This document shows positions 45,358 to 56,302 of a stretch of 64,000 nt of DNA, piece by piece. The translations under genes were made by a program, and so were the position numbers. The DNA comes from Macrolepiota albuminosa (taxonomy: Eukaryota > Basidiomycota > Agaricomycetes > Agaricales > Agaricaceae). The stretch spans positions 1 through 64,000 of the forward strand of contig JAMWFC010000087.1 in NCBI GenBank assembly GCA_027475525.1. The letters run 5' to 3'. Below the pieces are notes generated by a model. The model ran no database searches, had not been told where the DNA came from, and saw only the letters and a program-made list of their open reading frames with translations. How positions within the stretch are numbered: position 1 is the first letter of the stretch; each line of letters starts with the position of its first letter.

Positions 45358-46553
45358 CGCGGCTACAATTATCTTCTACCTCTCGCGGCATGGTCTCTGG
45401 TGTCTCTCGCATCTTTATACATGTGAAAGATAGGAGTATGTTCGGCAAGTACCCGAATGGTCACGTCAACTGCATGGCTTGTTTACGCCCACATAACCAT
45501 CGTATGAGCCCACCTTCTACACCCGACCTGGACTCATAAAGTATAATCAACAGCTATACTCAAAAGGACTTCCATACGTGTGTACAACCTCATTCCACGG
45601 CGCCCACGCATATGGGCTTGGTCTCAACACCGTTCAGACGCGTAAAATGTGCCCCCCACCTTGGTCAAATGTATACAATTGCTGCACAAACTACAATTCT
45701 TCCATTCAATGCCATCTCCAGGATACAAAAAAGGACAATATGGTCTCGAAGCACACGGCTTTGATCTCATATCCTTTATTCTAGTCCACGTGTCATGTTG
45801 GCTATCTTCTTTGAGTTTAGGTGTGCATTCAAAGCAACAATTATAGAATAAGTGTTACCATTCAGTACGAATGATTGGCCTCAACCTCGAGCAATCGCTG
45901 GCCTTTTATCGCCAATGCTTCTTTCCTCGTCGACACATATACCAGAAAAGGTACGACATTTCCCTTTAGTGATGAACTTTTCAAGCTTCCACCCCTCTCC
46001 ACTAGTCCACTGCTAACGGAGACGAAGTAGCTCATCATGGCTGTGCGGTGCCCCTGTGAAATTTAAATACTTGTCAGGGGTGTCCATGATGCTCGTACCT
46101 GAAGTCAACATTGCGATCAATTTCAATAGATATCGGTTTCGATGTTTGTTTCTGGTATTTCGTGATGGTTGATAAACGTTATCATCCACTGTTGTATCGG
46201 CTTTACTTCAAAGTTTTGCCGGTATCTCCGTTACTCGTGGTGAAGGCAGATCTTCTGGAAGAAATTGAACTCTTCAAGAGGTCGATGAATATTTGACGCT
46301 CATTATCATTCCATAGAGGATGTCTACTACAAGTTTAGCATAAGCGTGTAGATGTTCAATTTATCCTCACGCATCCAAAAGTCTCGCACTAGCACCTTCA
46401 AGAGGTTACTAAAAATGAACTTTACGTGCGTTGCTTCGTTTCGTTCAAGGCTAGTCCAAATTTTCGTTGTATTCTGTCCACGCCACAGAAGCTTCGTGCT
46501 GAACCACCTACCATAAAGATGGAGCTGTGATTATCGATTTTGGGAACCACAGG
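45358..46553. other. Intergenic, no gene seen
   Basis: The upstream region of the transporter. Only short, unconvincing frames are present. Confidence 0.5.
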
Positions 46554-46736
46554 TCACTGGAGATTGCCTTGTAGAACTACCATTCCACCGGGAGCCAGAC
46601 CTTGTCCAGGACCTGGAAAAACGTCCAGTTTTGGATAAGGGGGTGTTATCTTGTTGGTCGAGTTTTTACGGTACCATTCGCAATAGGTCTGGCTCTGCGA
46701 CAAAGAGTTGATTATTCGGTAGAATGTCTGGATCAT
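46554..46736 (-). CDS. Small unrecognised protein or exon
   Basis: A 60-residue frame beginning MIQTFYRIINSLSQSQTY with a glycine-proline-rich end (FPGPGQGLAPGGM). The composition looks protein-like and the frame is well delimited. It could be a small gene, or the last exon of a gene whose other exons lie at 46800-47180. I do not recognise it. Confidence 0.25.
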   Translation of the reverse strand: MIQTFYRIINSLSQSQTYCEWYRKNSTNKITPPYPKLDVFPGPGQGLAPGGMVVLQGNLQ

Positions 46737-47095
46737 GGTTGCCCTTCTCCAAACTTTGTAGATGATAACCCTCTATAAGATAGAAGAAATGTTCAGGATG
46801 TAGGACCCGACTTGAAACCTAAAAAGGTTGATTACCAACGGCTGCTTGTTTGTCTGATTAAGGTTAAACAATGTCCGTCTCGAATGCAAAAAAGTTTACA
46901 GAATTGGTGTAAGTGGCGTATTGTTTCTCACGTCTTGAAAGCAAAAACTGCTGCTAAAACTGTACACACTCTGTTCATCCAATGAAAACTCATTCCGAAC
47001 AAGCATCCTACTTCGTGAGGGGTTGCCACTCTCAGGGCGCCAGACAAGGTTGAGAAACGGAACCTTGTTTTCGGAACTCGGAAACTTCCATAAAC
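46737..47095. other. Spacer between divergent small ORF and next gene
   Basis: No supported gene. Minus-strand frames at 46896-47177 are probably shadow. Confidence 0.4.
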
Positions 47096-48287
47096 ATGGA
47101 CTTTGACAAAGACTTCGTTGTTCATAACTACTCCACGACCTCAACGCAACCTTCAAATTCTCTATTACACACTGCATATAAACTCATATGTGATACGTGC
47201 TCTGAATCTCCGGACTGGGTAAATGTCACAGCTGCCAATGCTCCCTTGATCAAATTTGGTCACACCAAAAGTAAGATTCTCTGGTTGTGACTAAAGAAAA
47301 GAGCTCAATTGTTCGTAGAACTGGTCCAGTACCCACCTTTTCTTGAAACCCTTCATGAAAAACGACTAAATGATCAGGAACGTCAGACTGACGTTGACTG
47401 GGGTGCTCCAATTGACGAACAAGTTGACGTTTTTTCTCTCAAGGACTTGGAAGAATTCCAAGCCACCGATCTTAGCTTTTTATTCAATGATACTTCTAAA
47501 CAAATAGCCTTGGATCTGCATCCGACGTCTATATCTCGAATACTGCCTTCAGTAGAGGAAGGTTCCCTCTATGCAGTAATACCACAGGTAGGGGGTACTA
47601 ACGCACCTAATTTCGATCCCTTCCTGAGCACATTTTTAGCCTCATGTCCACCCGTCATCATGTTCTAAACTCAGCGGGTCTTTAAAATTGATACCTTACA
47701 CAAAGACGAAGCCCATACTGATACCTCCCCGTACTGAATCATTCTCACCTTCACCCTACTCTCGTTCTGCTTGGCTGGTTCCAATCCGTGGCAAACCTCC
47801 TTGGGAACAATGTACGGCTGCTCTCGTGCTCAATTCCTCTTACGATGCTTCTCATCTCGACCCGAAGAATCGGGGAGAGATCATCTGGACGCCTATGTCC
47901 ATTCAATCCTTCTGGAATTTCTTACTCGAGGTCAAGGCAAGTGGATCAGCTGGCGCAATTGGTCTCTCCTTCCATGGCTCGCGTAACACTCCATTGGTTT
48001 CCCAATCAATCCACACGGCATCTTCAGTGATACCAGGAAATCAGCAAAGCATGGTCGCCAGTAACCCTCGCTTGGAATCATTTACCTCCACTACAAATCC
48101 TCGTTCCCTCTTGTCGACTCTAGACTATATCAAAATCTATCACGAGGGTCTTAATGCAATGCACCTACGAAACATGTTGCATCTTTGGTCATATACGGAG
48201 CCACAGCTATCGAGAAAGATCAGAGTCTTGAAAGGAGCCACCCTGGCCTTGATCGATGAACGTTCCAGGGGGATTTTGTTGTCTTGA
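47096..48287 (+). CDS. Unrecognised protein, three exons
   Basis: ATG 47096 opens MDFDKDFVVHNY. A first intron lies at about 47259-47303 (donor uncertain, either 47259 or 47271). Exon 2 runs from 47304 to 47587 (ELVQYPPFLETLHEKRL, then DVFSLKDLEEFQATDLSFL). The second intron is 47588-47639, GT-AG and phase 0. Exon 3 ends at stop 48285-48287, with a C-terminal block LDYIKIYHEGLNAMHLRNML followed by LSRKIRVLKGATLALIDERS. The frame stays open through about 650 bp of exon 3 with ordinary codon use, so it is a real gene. No membrane segment, signal peptide or named domain is visible. The total is roughly 360 residues. Confidence 0.6.
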
Positions 48288-49195
48288 AAGCGGACTCTCT
48301 AGATTCTATCATCCTTTGTTCACATTTTGGTGGTGTGGAGAGACTGTTGTGTACGGAAGCAATATCCTAGATGCCAGGTCTCGTCATTCATCACGGCAAA
48401 ATCCTTCTTGGAGTTCGTTCGTCTTTCATGCCCAAACCTTGCTCATCATGCCATGAATGAATGAATGCATAAAATTCAGCCGTCGGCAAGCTACACTATT
48501 GAGCTAAGAAGCAGGGGTTGATCTCAAGCATATATATCTACGGCGTCCTAACCATCTCCATCCTGACTTCCGCTTCCTTCAAAACCTTCTTCATGCCAAC
48601 TCTACTTCCACATGCTTTATCGTTTCCAGATAAGCACAGCTCTTGTGTTTTTGGGTCAACAACCTTCTTGGGTTTCGCAAACTATGAAATACTCGGTTTA
48701 GAGTAATGCTTCAGAACAGCTCTTGTGTTTTTGGTCAACTTTCTTGAGCTTAGCAAAGCTTTAGAGCCAAGCTTTAAAAGCTAAAAAGCTAAACGACCGT
48801 TGCCTCTACGGAATAGGAAAACCTGGATCGCTATCTTGTAATATATGTAATATATGGAGGGATACATAATCATAAATCTGACGTGCCAGTCCGAGGTCGG
48901 CGTTACGTGCTATCTAGTGCTGAGAGCCATCCTCGTTCCGCTGGAACTTTTCTATTTCTTGATGACATACACATATTTACTGCTTTTGAGTGTAAACAAC
49001 ACTTTCAGCATTACCTGGATATCACTCATCCAATTAGTCGCTGACGAAGTCTTCGTGACCCCATCATGACGGTGAAAACGCCTCTCCATGCATGAGAGGG
49101 TACCTTTTCACATAATTCATTGAGGACGTCATAATTATCATATATCACGGTTTGACGTGACGTGACAAAGCCCGTCCTTGCCCACACCACGAAGC
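48288..49195. other. Intergenic, no gene seen
   Basis: It contains an imperfect 80-bp duplication (AGCTCTTGTGTTTTTGG at 48638 and 48718) with clear divergence. The promoter of the next gene should lie at the end. Confidence 0.5.
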
Positions 49196-50239
49196 ATGGC
49201 AGCCAAAGAATCCCAAGTCACCCTGCCCAACTCAGAAGAAGACGACGAAATGTACTCCTACTTCAACAAAAGCATCTCTGCCGTGCAAGAACACGCTGAT
49301 CAGTAAACCACACTCCCGCTTTATCAAACCCTTACAAATTCACTCACAAATAACGACGAGTTTCGTAGCTTTGAACAAGTATACGCGCGTCCGGCTCTCA
49401 GGACGTCTCAAGCATTCTTTGATGAACACCCGATAGCTGCTGTGGGTTCTCTTAGGCAACCAACCCTAGGCTGTTCTAATTGCGATTTGTTCGCATGTAG
49501 ACTTTTATTGCTATTTTCGTGTCTTTGAGCATCGTGCCAGTGGTGTTGTTCTTGTGCGTCCTTCTTATTACTTTCTCTGCTTAGCAACACATGATAAATG
49601 TCTCTTATTAGAGGACTTTCGCTGTTTGCTATCGCTTCATTTACTATCGTCGCGCTGACCACGACCGTCATCCTTTCCGCAACCGTGGTTCTATCATTAC
49701 GTATGAGTGGCCTTTACTTTCCTTTCCCTTCCAACACACTCAAACAATTCACCCTTAGTCTCTCTGCTAATCCTGACATTACTGATGGCACTCGCTTCGT
49801 CTGCTTTCCTAACGATATCTGGCATATCCATCTACGCATTCGCGTCTCTTCTGAGTTTCCTCAGAGTACACGGAAACCACGGCGTATCCTTATGGGCAGA
49901 CCAAATGACGGAACTGGTGCGTCTCTTCTGAGTTTCCTCAGAGTACACGGAAACCACGGCGTATCCTTATGGGCAGACCAAATGACGGAACTGGTATTCG
50001 GATCCGGAACTCTTCCTCTTCCTCCTTCGGCGAATTCCCATCTGAACGACGAGGGCTCGCCACCTACTGATGGGCGGGACGAAGCCGCATTGTCTGATGC
50101 CGAAGACCATATGCCATTGGTAGAATGGCGGTTGTTCGAGCCGAAGCAGGATGGCCTAGCGACCCCTTCCTCTTCCTCTGCTCACGATCGCGAACCTCTT
50201 TCCAGAGAAAATGGAGACTTGGTGGATCATTCGAGATAG
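49196..50239 (+). CDS. Probable promethin/LDO-type lipid-droplet membrane protein
   Basis: Exons run from ATG 49196 (MAAKESQVTLPNSEEDDEMY) through several short GT-AG introns to stop 50239. The soluble start is followed by VYARPALRTSQAFFDEHP and then long continuous hydrophobic stretches. The run around FIAIFVSLSIVPVVLFL splices at a GTGCGT donor to the run GLSLFAIASFTIVALTTTVI, and a third block is ALASSAFLTISGISIYAF. An acidic Ser/Pro-rich cytosolic tail (SDAEDHMPLVEWRLFE) follows. A short N-terminus, two hairpin-like hydrophobic regions and a polar tail fit promethin/LDAF1 and yeast LDO proteins, which work with seipin in lipid-droplet assembly. No single diagnostic motif proves this. Duplication M breaks the frame in the last membrane segment; one copy removed, it reads through. 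Confidence 0.5.
49842..49995. repeat. 77-bp exact tandem duplication M
   Basis: Copies lie at 49842-49918 and 49919-49995, in the promethin-like gene. The frame before copy 1 continues only if one copy is left out. Confidence 0.97.
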
Positions 50240-50942
50240 GTCAGAGACTTCTTACCTCCCCCCCCCCCCCCGCGCCTAGATAAGGATACTCTTTTCATGC
50301 TGTAGTAGAATAAAAGTAGGTATATGGAAAAAATGCAAGGCTCTTTGTCGTGCGAGAGGTATCTGTCGGAAGCTGTCTCTCTCTCAGGTTTTCGTATCGT
50401 CCTGATGGTGTGGATACCCAGATATAGAATGAAATCAACTGAGGTATTCAAACGACCTGCTATCGCTATGGCATACATAGATTTACCATTGTCAACCCAA
50501 TCCATCAGTCTCGCGTCGGATGAACTATTCGATCCCACGTATGTATATATATCTACATCGACTTATGCTTCTCGATACATTTGTACTATCATAACCGATC
50601 CGCGCTCCCGACGACTGTACGATTCCTTACCGACGTTGTGTCCACTGCTTTTCTTTTCATTATCGCCTGCATGATGTCAGCATTTGAGATTTGAAATTCG
50701 AACGTTTGGAACCCGTCTCCGGCAATCATAACCAAGACTTGAAAACATACCACCAACATATGACCTTGGAGGGGCCCACCAGCTCTTTGACCGCTCATCT
50801 CCCTCTCTCCATCTTCCAGCGCTGCTCGATCACACAGGAGATGAAAACGGTAAGGCCCATTAAATTACCGATCTATGTTTAATTACCTAAAGTCTACAAC
50901 GGCAATGACCAGCCAGCCCCTTCTAATTTACCTATTCTCATC
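50240..50942. other. Convergent 3' spacer with a 14-base C run
   Basis: No gene is seen. A run of 14 C lies at 50258-50271. The downstream ends of the promethin-like gene and the GT8 gene face each other here. Confidence 0.6.
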
Positions 50943-52066
50943 TCACATCACTAACGCAGCTCTCCTGCACTTATCAAAGTCCTCGCCCACCTGTCCCCGA
51001 ATCATATCCTCAAACGCCTCTCTCCACCAGCCGACCTCCTGCGCGAAAACGCCCCCGCGCTTCGCCTGCGCCTCGTCCAAAACCTGCCTCACCCTCTCCG
51101 GATCCCTCAACATCTTCCCGCTCCTATCCCGCTCGTCCACAAACGGCTTAACAAGCGTATAATGCACGATGCGCATCTCGCCCGCGTCGTCCATCGCACG
51201 CCACATCTCCGGGCTCACGGTCTTGATCGCGAGATTCGCGTTGTACGCGTACGGCAGGCGCGCGGCGGACGCGGCGAAGAAGGTGTTGAGGAACGCCTGC
51301 TCGGCTTCTTCAGGAGGATACCGGGCTGTGGCCAGCACTGCCTTCATGCGGTCGAGCACGCCGTCGTCCGGGGTGTACGCCATGACGCCGGCGTTGAACT
51401 GGATAGTGAATCCCCGTGCGTCGGTGTAGATGTCTGGGACGGCGGCGAAGGCCCACGGGAGGTGGAAGAGCTCGTCAAAGTTGCGCCGCACGAGAGTGTC
51501 GGCGTCGAGGTAGATGGCTCTGGACGCGGGGAGGGACCAGATGTTGAGCTTGGTGTACTGGTCGACGAAGCTGTAGTGGATGCCCTTGCCAGCGTGGGGA
51601 GGCGGGATGAAGGGCACGGGGATTGGTTCCCAGCCGGCGGCGCGGACAACGCAGAGGGCCTCGTCGGATATGCGACCCGGGAGGTAGGCGAGGAAGAAGT
51701 GGGAGGCGGATGTGTTGTGTGACTTGATAGAGTGGAGGAGGACGGCTGCCCCTATGGCGTACGAGTCGGTGTAGAGCGTCGTCACTATGGCGCGTTGTCG
51801 AGGGACTGCGGTGTCGATGTCGGGGACGAGCAGTGAGGGGTCACTGCGTGCTTGTGTTACTCGGGGCAAGCGTCAGCAGGGGCGACTCACAATTGCTGGT
51901 AGTCGGTGAGGGAGCTGTAGAGTGGTGGGGGAAAGAGGGCTCGATGGGCGAGCCCGGTGGCGAGGAGGACGATGACGACGACGACGACGACGAGGGCCTG
52001 CCATGAACATCGTGGACGACGGCCAGGAGAGGGCAGGGGAGTATACTGTGGGCGGCAGAAGATCAT
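50943..52066 (-). CDS. Family 8 glycosyltransferase, type II membrane protein
   Basis: Two exons, 52066-51891 and 51843-50943, with a 47-bp GT-AG intron (donor GTGAGT) give 358 residues. A short cytosolic start precedes one membrane anchor (ALVVVVVVIVLLATGLAH), as in Golgi enzymes. The catalytic part opens RAIVTTLYTDSYAIGAAVLL and has the metal-binding DxD in IYLDADTLVRR. An FNAGVMAYTP block and the C-terminal HYTLVKPF follow. These are the landmarks of GT8 (glycogenin-like and galactinol synthase-like) enzymes, which transfer a sugar from a UDP-sugar with retention. The acceptor is unknown. Glycogenin itself is cytosolic, so the anchor argues for a Golgi role. It lies 67 bp downstream of the UPF3 gene on the same strand. 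Confidence 0.85.
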
Positions 52067-52133
52067 GGAAGCGAATCAAGATGCATCTGCCAAGCTCAAA
52101 GTGATTCGCTGGATACCGCCATCAATTACTCTA

Positions 52134-53466
52134 CTAATGTCCCCCTCGGCCCCTTCCTCGTCTACTCTCCTCGCTTCCTCCCTCTTTCCTCGCCCTCGTT
52201 CCCCCTCCAACCCCACTGAGTGCTGCTTCAAAGTGTCGCGACCCAAGCCCAAGCACTGGCCGCGTTCTTTTCTGCGCTGCATCCTGTGACGCTGTCCCGA
52301 CAGGCGGTGCAGCAGGCGGTGCAACCGGAGTTATCACCGTCGCGGACTGTTTCGGCGGCTTTGCCGCTTTTGGGGTCCGCGGCGCTTTCCCTGACTTGGC
52401 AGGCGCCACCTTCCCCTGTTGCGGCTGCGACTGCGGCTGCGGCGGGCCTTTAGCCTGTGGCTGTGCTGCCTTCTTGCCCTTTTTAGCTGCACTCGAAGTC
52501 TCAGCTGCGGCCAGGGCTGGGGCTGGGGTTGGAGCAGGAGCAGGTTTTGCTCCCTTCTTCTTCGACTCGGCAGCACCTACGCGCGGAGGAGCCGCGAGGA
52601 TCATGGGGTCCTTGTCCTTGTAGTGTGCATGCGACCTCAAGATCGCTTCTTTATCCCTGTGCGCCGATTTCTCCGCCTTGAGCGCTTCGAGCAGCGGCGT
52701 TGTCTTCGGCGCCGCCTGGGGCTGCGCAGCGGCGACTGTTGGTGGTGTCAGCGTGAGCAGCAGGTGAACTGGCAAGACGCCTACGGAGTGCTTCGAGCGA
52801 GGGTGGTTCGGCTGTCTCTGCGGCTTTGAGGGAGGCAATAAACGATAGATAATCTTCGTCTACAAATATCATTATTTTAAGAACGCGTAAGACTCGTAAT
52901 GCACGACGAACCTTTCTCGATTGTATTACTTCGTGCGTCGACCTTTTTCTTCTCAGATGGAACCTTTTGGTACGGCGCATACTCCACAACAGCCTGATAC
53001 TCATTTCCTTTTTCCAAACCAACTCAGAAAGACAAAAACCCACAACACAGGAGGCACACACCACTCTTATCCCTAAACAAATGCCCATCAAACTCGCGCC
53101 CAAACAGCACCAGCTGCTCTTCGTTCCGAAACGCAATATACGCCCTCGAAGGCACGCTCTCCTTCCCCACCCTGTTGCCCCCATCGTGCAGCCCAAAGCA
53201 CAAACCCAAACAAGCGAATACACTCACCGCTTCTTGGGTTTACCAGGGTAATACACCTTCCACGCGGCGCTCTCGCGCGTCACCCATGGCGCGACGCTCC
53301 CCCAGAACACGTCCTCGGGCAGGTTGGGCGGCAGACGCCGCACGACGCTTTTCAGCCGCGTGCGCTCGCCCGAAGCACCGTCTCGTTTGGGGTCTTTGGG
53401 TTTGGCTTTCTTCCCCCGCGTCGTGCTGGGCGTTGATCCGGATTGTACGTGGGGCGCGGTTGACAT
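52134..53466 (-). CDS. UPF3: UPF3, nonsense-mediated mRNA decay factor
   Basis: The protein bridges UPF2 and the exon-junction complex or ribosome during nonsense-mediated decay and shuttles between nucleus and cytoplasm. Exon 1 (from ATG 53466) is basic and carries the start of the Smg4/UPF3 RNP-type domain, SVVRRLPPNLPEDVFW. Later exons give AYIAFRNEEQLVLFGREFDG, the hallmark YQAVVEYAPYQKVPSEKKK, and EDYLSFIASLKAAET. A tail with TPLLEALKAEKSAHRDKEA is followed by an Ala/Pro/Lys-rich end and stop at 52134. At least four GT-AG introns are needed; one near 52750-52800 (donor GTAGGC) is not certain. The C-terminal EJC-binding motif is not obvious. The start is supported by the clean basic N-terminus and the frame. 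Confidence 0.87.
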
Positions 53467-56302
53467 TGGGTGTTGTGCTTGTGCTTGTGCTTGTGCTATG
53501 TGCTATGTGCTGGGTGGTCCTTTGGGCCTTGCCCGCTTGTGAATGAATGGATTGTGATTTGTGATTTGTGATTAAAAACGCTGACGCAATGTCCAGAATC
53601 CAAGCGGAGATTCAATATCTCATTTATAAACAGGCCGGACGGGGAAATTTTTCTTCGAGTTTGCCTGCCGTCGTCTCATTGGTCTTTTCTTTTTCTTTCT
53701 CTCCCTTCGTCCACGTACGTCGCTGGGTGAGTGCATGTTCTTCCGTATTATCCCCCCTCTTCCTTCCCACTCTATTACGTGATGAACAAAAATTCACATT
53801 ATCAAGCTCAACAGTCTTAGGGATTTCAATCCCGCTGCTGACTTCATACTTCTGCAATGCTGACACGTCCCGTCCCGTCTCGTTCTTCTCTACCTTTTAC
53901 TTTTTTCGGTGGAGATTGTGTGGCTTACTTGACGTCGCTTTTTGTTTTGTTCTGCTAGGTCGTTCGTTTGAAACGTCGGAGATTTCGTTGTTGAGTTATT
54001 AAGTTGTTGAGTTGGTAGTGGACGTCATGGGTACCCTTGAACTCCGGTGATTGAAACTGTTGTTGTATCGTTTTGTCTGTCAATCATGTAGGATGATGAT
54101 GATTTGTCGATGGGCGGGTAATCCGTGTTCCGTGTTCGTCGTGAGATGAAGATCTCCAATGAACAATGAACATTGTATCATGCTCTCGAACTCGAAGTCG
54201 ACAACGACAAGCCAAAAAAAAATCTTTGTCCTACCCTGCTTGATTCGCCCGATGACCGTTCCGTGCTCCTTCATGGTGTCGGATGCTTTCAGGCGTTCGT
54301 TCTTGTTTCCGTTTCTTCGCAAACCGTCGTCATATCATCAATCTTCTGTCTGGTTCTTTGAGGCGACATCTCTAATGAGACGAACCAGTTGTTGTTGTTT
54401 TTTTGGAGAATTACGACGAAGAAGCTGTTGATCATGAGGTGCTGAGCCGAACTTCGAAGCTTCAAAGAGTCAAGGAAACAACTGGGTGGGGGTAAGGGTA
54501 AATTTATTGTTTGGTTGCTCTGAAACGAGTTGACACTGACATATTGAGTCAGTAACGGACGACGGTTGGTGACAAAGAAATCTCAATGGGTTGCAAATGC
54601 AATGTGATGCTTTTGTTCGCGCTTTATACATGTGCACGAGAAGAACCTTGCGTGTTCGTGCCTCGTCTGGCATGTTCCGAAGCACTTGGGTGGTAAGTCA
54701 GCAAATATAAATATACCGAGTTGACGTGCTCAGTAACGGTTGGTGACCAAAGAATCTCAATGGTTACAGATGCGATGCTTTTGTTCGCCCTTCGAACATG
54801 AGGAGAACCTTTCGTTGTCTGTGGCCTCGTCTGGCATGGTTGCGAGGCATTTAGGTGACAAGTCAGCAAATTAACAAGTTTCTATCAATATTGGTAATAC
54901 CTCGATTCAGAACTTGTTCATCCATCATCTGAATGCTCGAATGGCCTTGATTTTTTTATTTTTATTTTTATTTTTGCTTTGGTGGAGCGTTTGGGATATC
55001 CTTACGACCGGCGTTCAAGTCGCCTCGGTTGCTACAGGACTATCAAACCTGTTCAGAGATGCTATCACTGCTGGCACCCAGAACCTGTTTCCATCAGAAA
55101 AAGTGATGAAAAAATGTGTCCATGCCATTTCTAATGTACACATTTCCAAGGGAAAACAGGTTTGAGGCAATGGAAAAATGCCTCTTTCTAAGGCAAAAAG
55201 TTGCCGAAGAAATGGTATGATACATTTCTTTGTCACTTTTTCTGGTGGAAACAGGTTCTGGCATCAGCAGTGAGTTATATCCCATCCCCGAGTTCGGAGT
55301 TATAGCTGAAGTCGGACAAAAAAAATACTGTGCAGCAAATAGCCACGCTGAGCGCCCCAAGCTTGAGATATAGATGAGTATATAGCTACTTATCTGTTTC
55401 CAACTTAATTCGAGTTCATGAACAGCGTTGTCGTTGTCTCCTGTCGTGGACGATAGTCCAGTCGGGCCTGCCGATTCCACGGCAAGTCGGAGTCTGGAAT
55501 TCTCGTCCTCCTTTCGCGTGTCCTTCTCTGGGCGGAGCGTGAAAAGGCTGTCTTAACTAAGGTGTGACTAGACTGTGACATCCGACTCAAGTGGTACTCC
55601 GAACTACGGGTTGGCATAGGGCTGCTACTGCGTCTCTGTCCCTTCTTGTAATCGAACACAGTGCGAGTTGTGGGACCTTTATTCGTTGGATCCCTTTAGG
55701 CTATCTGGTTCCGGAATGTATCAATGTTTCATGCACTTGTTCTTTTACTGCTGGCAGGTTTGGATGGTTCTTAGCCTGCTTGCCTTCGTCATGCTATACA
55801 TACTTTTATGGTGTCAAACGAATCAAAACACACAGCCCCTGGGACCTCTTAGAGTTAGTTTCTACTGTCTTCATCATGCTGGCATTCATCAGTTTACATA
55901 GATACCAGAATCGTTCTTGACCCTGCTGTGGACGCGTTTAAAGATACTCCCAGGATACGTATTTATCATGCACTTTTGGTGTCTGATTGATGGTCTTAAA
56001 ATACATCATATTCAGATTTTCTTTGTTACGGTTGACGCTACAGCGATTGAGATGATCAGACCATCTACGTCGGTATTTCATCAATTGGTCCTTCTGTATT
56101 TCCATGGCTAATAGCTCAGGAGTTCTCCATAAATATGTGGAAACTTTGAACCTGCGGATACGATACTTTGATCCTCTGGCGCTTTACTGTCAAAGCCTTT
56201 CTTTCATAAGCACAAACAACAAAACGTCATCTTCACGCTATTGACCACCATACAGTGTTGTTTCTATCTGCGTCAAAGAACTGCAATCTCTTCAGTCTGC
56301 AC
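53467..56302. other. Long intergenic stretch with old repeats and decayed frames
   Basis: A hydrophobic broken frame at about 55680-56110 (LLFYCWQVWMVLSLLAFVML and others) looks like a dead multi-pass membrane gene. It is mirrored loosely by 60150-60800. A diverged tandem repeat lies at 54529-54870. Nothing else is supported. Confidence 0.45.
54529..54872. repeat. Diverged 191-bp tandem repeat, two units
   Basis: GTTGAC starts each unit, at 54529 and 54720, and CAGTAACGG, TCTCAATGG and GCCTCGTCTGGCATG recur in order. Substitutions and small indels show age. Confidence 0.85.

Noticed and set aside
48638..48740. Imperfect duplication as a member of the 77-bp set
   Set aside because: The period is 80 bp and the copies have diverged.
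50258..50271. C run as a G-quadruplex or regulatory site
   Set aside because: A single homopolymer in a convergent 3' spacer with no further support.
51162..51722. Plus-strand 186-codon frame
   Set aside because: It is antisense to the GT8 catalytic exon and biased by its GC-rich third positions.
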